NCBI RefSeq assembly: GCF_921293095.1
Contig: NC_060247.1
Span: forward strand, 115,091,111 to 115,155,110
DNA: 64,000 bases
Source: Ischnura elegans
Lineage: Eukaryota; Arthropoda; Insecta; Odonata; Coenagrionidae
Reading direction: 5' to 3'
Below, piece by piece: positions 59,451 to 64,000 of the stretch. The notes under the pieces were generated by a model, which worked only from the letters and a program-made list of their open reading frames with translations, was not told the DNA's origin and searched no databases. Each line of letters opens with the position of its first letter. Position 1 is the stretch's first letter. Made by a program: the position numbers and the translations under genes.

Positions 59451-61085
59451 TATATCTAAATTTCACGTGGCAGATATGTATAGATTTCCCGCTTTCCACG
59501 GCGATGTTTCAGTAATGTTTAATGTATTCGCACTCAGCGCTTCAATCCGAATGTTCGTTTCGATTGCTAAGCGTGGTGGCGTATTGTTAATATCGCTTGC
59601 TTACTGACCGAAGGATCCCTAGTGCCATCGCCGGGTGAAACTTTTGGGCACCCACCCTCGTAGAGGCTACTCCCTCCTTCTTCGAACGCGGGTTATCCCG
59701 GAGTGGTCTCGCCCCTCACCTGATCAAATATCTCTTGGATTATTTCTTCGCACCTCTGGTATCGAATGTCCTACTCTCGTCTGTCCGTCTTCGATTCCCT
59801 TCTTTCGTTTTGACCGACGCGTGACGTGTTTCTCTCATATCGATTGCGCTCATATCGACCGTCTCGACTGACGCAATCGTGGGCCGATTCGTGTCCGTGG
59901 ATCGATCCTTTTCTCTGCAGGGCGCGTGCTTCGCTTTCCTCCTTGTACCCTTCCGTCCGTCCGTCGCTCCTCTTACGTCCGTCCATATGGTCTGCGTCTC
60001 GAGAAGCGGGGGCAGAAAATATCAGCATGTAACGTGAAGGAGAGGAAGGGAGCGTCATTTCCTTCAAACATTCTAATCAACTCTCCCATTTTGTTCTCCA
60101 GCGTGCGACTGACACTCGGGCTCACCACGATTGTGTTACATTCCCTGAATTTCTGCTGTCTTCCATCACGATGCTTGCCTGAGAGTAGAAATTTTACAGT
60201 ATAATTTAAATATATTTCATTTCATAGAGAGCATAATCATGATTTTTTATACAATACGTTGTGTGTCATAGGGTATTAGTCGTGATAAAAATATAGTGTT
60301 GGTAATTCACCCGATTACTTGGAGTTTCTTTTTTTAGCTAGTATATATGTTGCAGCTGAAGCTGTAATTCGTCAATTGAATCATATTTGCGTCCACTTCA
60401 TTCCTAGCAGCCTTGAGACGTATAAATTGAAAAAAAAAGATTTGTTTTACACGCTTTCAATTCAAGTGCAATATTTTATTTACTGTATGATCAGTGTTAA
60501 GTGTCGCTTGTTGTAGCAGTATTACAGTACCAATATTTTCGAAAAGTCGTGGCTGTTTCTTACCTTGATCCACATTTTCTTGGTGTGTTATCCTCTTATG
60601 AGCGCGGAGTGAAGTTTCCGCGAATCGAAACAACCTTGTCGTCGTGCCGCATCTTGTGAGTTTAAAGTGACCAAAAGCCTACAACAGTAATTACTCATAA
60701 TTCTAGAGATGGGGTCCTGGTCGGATCATTTTGTCGCCTTCAATATTGGAGTGTGCTGGTGATAGGTTACACCCTTGTCCTACCTACGATCATATTTTGG
60801 TCACCTAATTCCGGTAAAGATGGTTGGTGATATTTCCGTCATTTAATTGTGAGGCAATTTTCTCATAGTTTTGAACGTATTATTCCATTAGATTTCATCA
60901 AATTCCTTCTCCAAGTCCACGTTTGATCTGTGTTTTTTTCATCATCTGGATCTTTTTCTCTGCCAGGGGATCAGAAACAGCACTACACCATCATGTATTC
61001 TAGCAATATGCGAACTGGATTTTTTATTGAGTTTTGATATGTTTCGGTCGGTATTTTTGCGTCCTCTTAAATTTCTGGCGTGCGA
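59451..61085. other. Non-coding, CpG-rich 59.63-60.07 kb
   Basis: The island contains CGTCCGTCCGTCG-type repeats. Outside it the DNA is AT-rich. No gene recognised. Confidence 0.45.
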
Positions 61086-61360
61086 GAGTCCTATTTCCTG
61101 GTTGAGAAATCGCAAATGAGAGGATGAGCAACTGGGCCTCGCCAGCCCCCTCTCTTTGGAGGCGTTCGGGACGGCCCGCGAGACAAGAGAGCGGCGCCAC
61201 GCGTTGCCAAAAGTCGTGTTCTCGGAAGTCGAAGGAACCCAGCCGTGCGTTCGACGTGCGTGGTGGGGGTGGGATCTGCGAGTGTAGGGAGGCGATTTTT
61301 TTTCTGCGCATGCGGACAGGATAAAAGAAAATACCTATGCTCCCTCTCTCTCTCTCTCCT
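61086..61360. other. CpG-rich block ending in CT microsatellite
   Basis: 61090-61315 is GC-rich; (TC)n occupies 61341-61359. Together they generate a 193-codon minus-strand frame, the longest outside mobile elements, with an Arg-Glu run from the repeat and no domain. Confidence 0.4.
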
Positions 61361-63039
61361 CCAATCTCTCCGTTTCGGGAAGACCTCCGATTGGCTAATA
61401 TTGTCTTTGTTTGAATTGAAGCTGTTAGATATTTTTATGTCGAGAAAGAATTTTATTCCCATTGAATGAAGTAGTAGCGAGAAAGAAGTATCGGGTTCAA
61501 GGGGGATAAATTTTACTTTCAGTATTTTGCAAAACAAGTATATAGCTGACTTATTGAACTGCATAGTTTTCCGATGCGCGCGAATTGACAACAAAATATC
61601 CTTGTAGGCAACCATGCACCCCTGAAGCACATGTCCCGTTACGTTCCTGATCAGGTTTTGAATAGAGCCCAAGTTTTAGGTTCCAATATTCTCTTTCCTG
61701 TTTCCACTTTTTTGCGATCATTTTGGCGTAGCAGAACGCCATGCTCCAGTTCAGATTCTTAGTGATTCTGTCCTAATTATTTCACACTCGATCCTTCCGG
61801 CATTGGAAATGCGAGAGCGATATATGTTTCAATCGAAATCCAGCGCGGTGTGTTGTTGCCAGCGCCATTTTCATACTGCTTACATATTCAGGACTTGGTT
61901 ACAGCACTGGTTTCCCGGTGACTGAGGAAGTAGTGCAATGTATAATTTTTAATTTGATAGTTCTCACTGACGCATGCACCTGCCATGCATCATTTTACTA
62001 ATCCGTATTCATATTATAGCAGTAGTCTACGTTTTTTCTTCGAGTAGACGAACGCCATCATTAAAATATATGGATTAAAAAAAAGCGATTTCCCGGAAAG
62101 TAACGAAGAAAGTCCAATATTTTTTAGCGGTAGTCTATGAAGGTAAGTTATTGGAGTATATTTTAACATTTTGTTGAAAATGGCTTGTACCGAGTCTCTT
62201 TTTGAGAACGAATGACTTCGTATACTGTTTGCCGCTTATGGAACCCCCTAGCTTGCTTGCATCTAACAGGGAGGGCATCCTATATTGTGCTCAAATTTTA
62301 TTCCTTTCTCTCGGTGAAGGGAAAGTTAGCTATCAGACGTCCACCAAATCCTATAAGTTCCGTTTTATTGAATTGTTATTTTTTCATTTGTTTTTATAGT
62401 TTCTTTCGTATGCATTGTCAAAACACTGCCACCTATATCCACTTGATATTATGTGCTCTCATCATGGGTTTTCTCGTAATTGGTGGTGACAAGGCTTGAG
62501 TATGTTTCGTTTAATTTTACTTTTTGTAATATCTTTTAATAGCGTCTAACACTAATGCGTTATTTAATTAATGAAATGGAATTAAAATTAATGTTATCCA
62601 ATGAATAAGTCAACAATTAATTACATTAGATTATTTCTCCATCAAATTTACGGAGTGTGTTTGAAAGTGACCCATTTCGTTAATTCAGTCTACTCCAAAA
62701 TATTTTCTTAAAATCAGTCTCATGTACGCCTATTTAGTTGCTCTCAGCGAAATGAGATTACATTTCGCTTAAAGATCCCTATTGGCGTAGATGCTCGCAC
62801 CAGAATTGAGGTCTGCCATAAACTTGATAATGGGATCCCTAGAGCAGTCGCGATCTATCCATAGGTTACTATAGCTGGCTCTTCTCGTAAGTACCTATAT
62901 GTTCTGAATGCATTCCTCAATTCGTACTTTTAATATAAATCTGAAATTCTCAAGCCCTTCGTTCTCTTAGTGGTTAATCTTCATAATCGACGTTTCCCGA
63001 GTTTACCAGAAAATCGGCCTGAGTATGATAAATGGGTGG
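61361..63039. other. AT-rich non-coding stretch
   Basis: Nothing recognisable. Confidence 0.5.
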
Positions 63040-63189
63040 GAAGACAAGCAAAGGATGGCCCAGAATGATTTACATTGGTTGTTAGTAATGCGAAAGAGAA
63101 ATTAATACGCAACTGTGAAAAGGTTAGCTTGCGGGTGAGCGGAGTGGAGAGCTGAGTAAACCAATCTTTGGATTGTTGAATGTTGTTGA
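63040..63189 (+). pseudogene. RTE LINE 3'-end fragment
   Basis: GAAAGAGAAATTAATACGCA, then TGTGAAAAGGTTAGCT, GAGTGGAGAGCTGAGTAAAC and CAATCTTTGGATTGTTGA closely follow the last 110 bp of the 4.6-8.0 kb RTE (7918-8007). Upstream, GGAAGACAAGCAAAGGATGG resembles the GRPRTK-coding segment. A very short 5'-truncated insertion of the same lineage. Confidence 0.8.
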
Positions 63190-64000
63190 TAACCAGAAAA
63201 ATTTTGATTTCCCCGAGCACATGTTCTAGTTTCTAGTGTTTTATTGCGGTATACGCGGAGCTAGTTCACCAGATGGGGCATCGCGTACTGTGGCTGAGCG
63301 TACGTGGTGGCGAGATGCGTGGAAATGCCGCCCCCGACCGAAATATCCATCGCCGCCCCCATCACCGCCCGCCCCACGCCCAACCACACCCCGACGGAAC
63401 GGTCGCCAGTACGCTTCTGCTGCTGCGAGGTCTCTTTCTCTCTCTCTCTCTCTGAAGTGGCAGTACAGCTCCACGAGACGCACAATGAGCTACGCTATGC
63501 TCGAACCCGACGGAACATCCCTCGATCGAACATTTGTCCATAATTTGTATCTTATGCATTAGAAGCGTTCATTATCAAGCTCGTGGTCATAAATTTGTTG
63601 CGGAGTGCTTTGGTGGTAAGTTGGTTGCCTCTAATGGTATTTAATTTTCAATTTCCACGCACCGGTCGAAAATAAATTTTATGAAATAGTCGATAAATTT
63701 CGTTTGCATATTTCTGAAATTTATAGTCATCGTTGGTTTTTAACGTAACGGCCTTATTTAGTATGGCTTTGTCACCGTAGACGTCTGTTGCCTAAAGCCG
63801 GAAAATATTTTTGAAAAATGAAATTTAAACTTTAGAGCGCTGGCTGTGGTAGTTGTTAATTTTTTCTGAAAGTGAGAAAAATTTGGATATGAGTCCTTGA
63901 TCACAGTCCAAAACATTTCAAGAGAATGTTGGAGGATAAGTGCCCCTGGACAAGTCAGTGGTCCAGTAATGGAAGCTTTCCACATACAAATTCTTGGAAA
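63190..64000. other. Non-coding, CpG-rich 63.24-63.54 kb with CT repeat
   Basis: A GC-rich island with a (TC)n run at 63431-63453. Frames on both strands (up to 108 codons) are compositional. The last 450 bp are AT-rich and featureless. Confidence 0.45.

Noticed and set aside
61091..61672. 193-codon minus-strand open frame, longest outside TEs
   Set aside because: It joins an AT-rich part, a CT microsatellite (Arg-Glu run) and a GC-rich part with no domain or consistent codon usage; composition explains it.
1..64000. CRISPR arrays, prokaryotic operons or rRNA genes
   Set aside because: No regularly spaced direct repeats, no dense coding and no rRNA-like sequence; the window is plainly eukaryotic nuclear DNA.

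Overview
This window looks like a stretch of arthropod, most likely insect, nuclear genome. It is moderately AT-rich, carries no bacterial-style gene arrays, and every confidently recognisable protein-coding sequence belongs to a transposable element (TE). The retroelement proteins and the many short inverted-repeat elements fit an insect; I cannot name the order. I found no host exon I would defend, so most of the 64 kb is probably intron or intergenic DNA. Function statements rest on family knowledge; element boundaries come from inverted repeats and target-site duplications (TSDs) read directly in the sequence.

Layout. 1-9.95 kb is CpG-poor and AT-rich. It holds two MITEs (2699-2881 and 3075-3356) and a nested insertion: a Penelope-like element (PLE, about 4386-8608, 16-bp TSD with one mismatch) with a GIY-YIG endonuclease domain, itself interrupted by a near-complete RTE-clade LINE (4611-8022, 11-12-bp TSD). 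A second RTE 3' fragment lies at 9.49-9.95 kb. From about 9.97 kb CpG density rises and stays higher to the end. 11.14-11.81 kb looks like a promoter or first exon. 13.5-15.5 kb carries a diverged repeat family with a motif resembling hammerhead ribozymes of PLE terminal repeats.

17.7-26.7 kb is a mosaic of small elements: a hAT MITE with perfect 8-bp TSD, four tRNA-derived SINEs, a fold-back unit built from two inverted PLE terminal repeats with perfect 12-bp TSD (21167-21377), and a 175-bp MITE with V(D)J-like termini. 28.9-29.6 kb has a diverged direct duplication. At 35742-38284 a 2.54-kb element starts and ends with the heptamer CACAGTG and is flanked by an identical 5-bp TSD (TGCCG), the hallmark of Transib, the superfamily related to RAG1. 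It is followed by another hAT MITE (38574-38860) and a decayed LINE reverse-transcriptase tail (39.28-39.53 kb).

39.5-64 kb is mainly anonymous non-coding DNA with several CpG-rich islands (46.96-47.48, 53.04-53.22, 54.98-55.12, 56.76-57.36, 59.63-60.07, 61.09-61.32 and 63.24-63.54 kb), a 21-bp minisatellite, CT microsatellites, a mariner-like MITE family (49.2 and 59.2 kb), a minus-strand SINE and a third RTE tail at 63.04-63.19 kb. The most notable items are the Transib-type element with its RSS-like ends, the RTE-in-PLE nest, and the PLE-derived fold-back.
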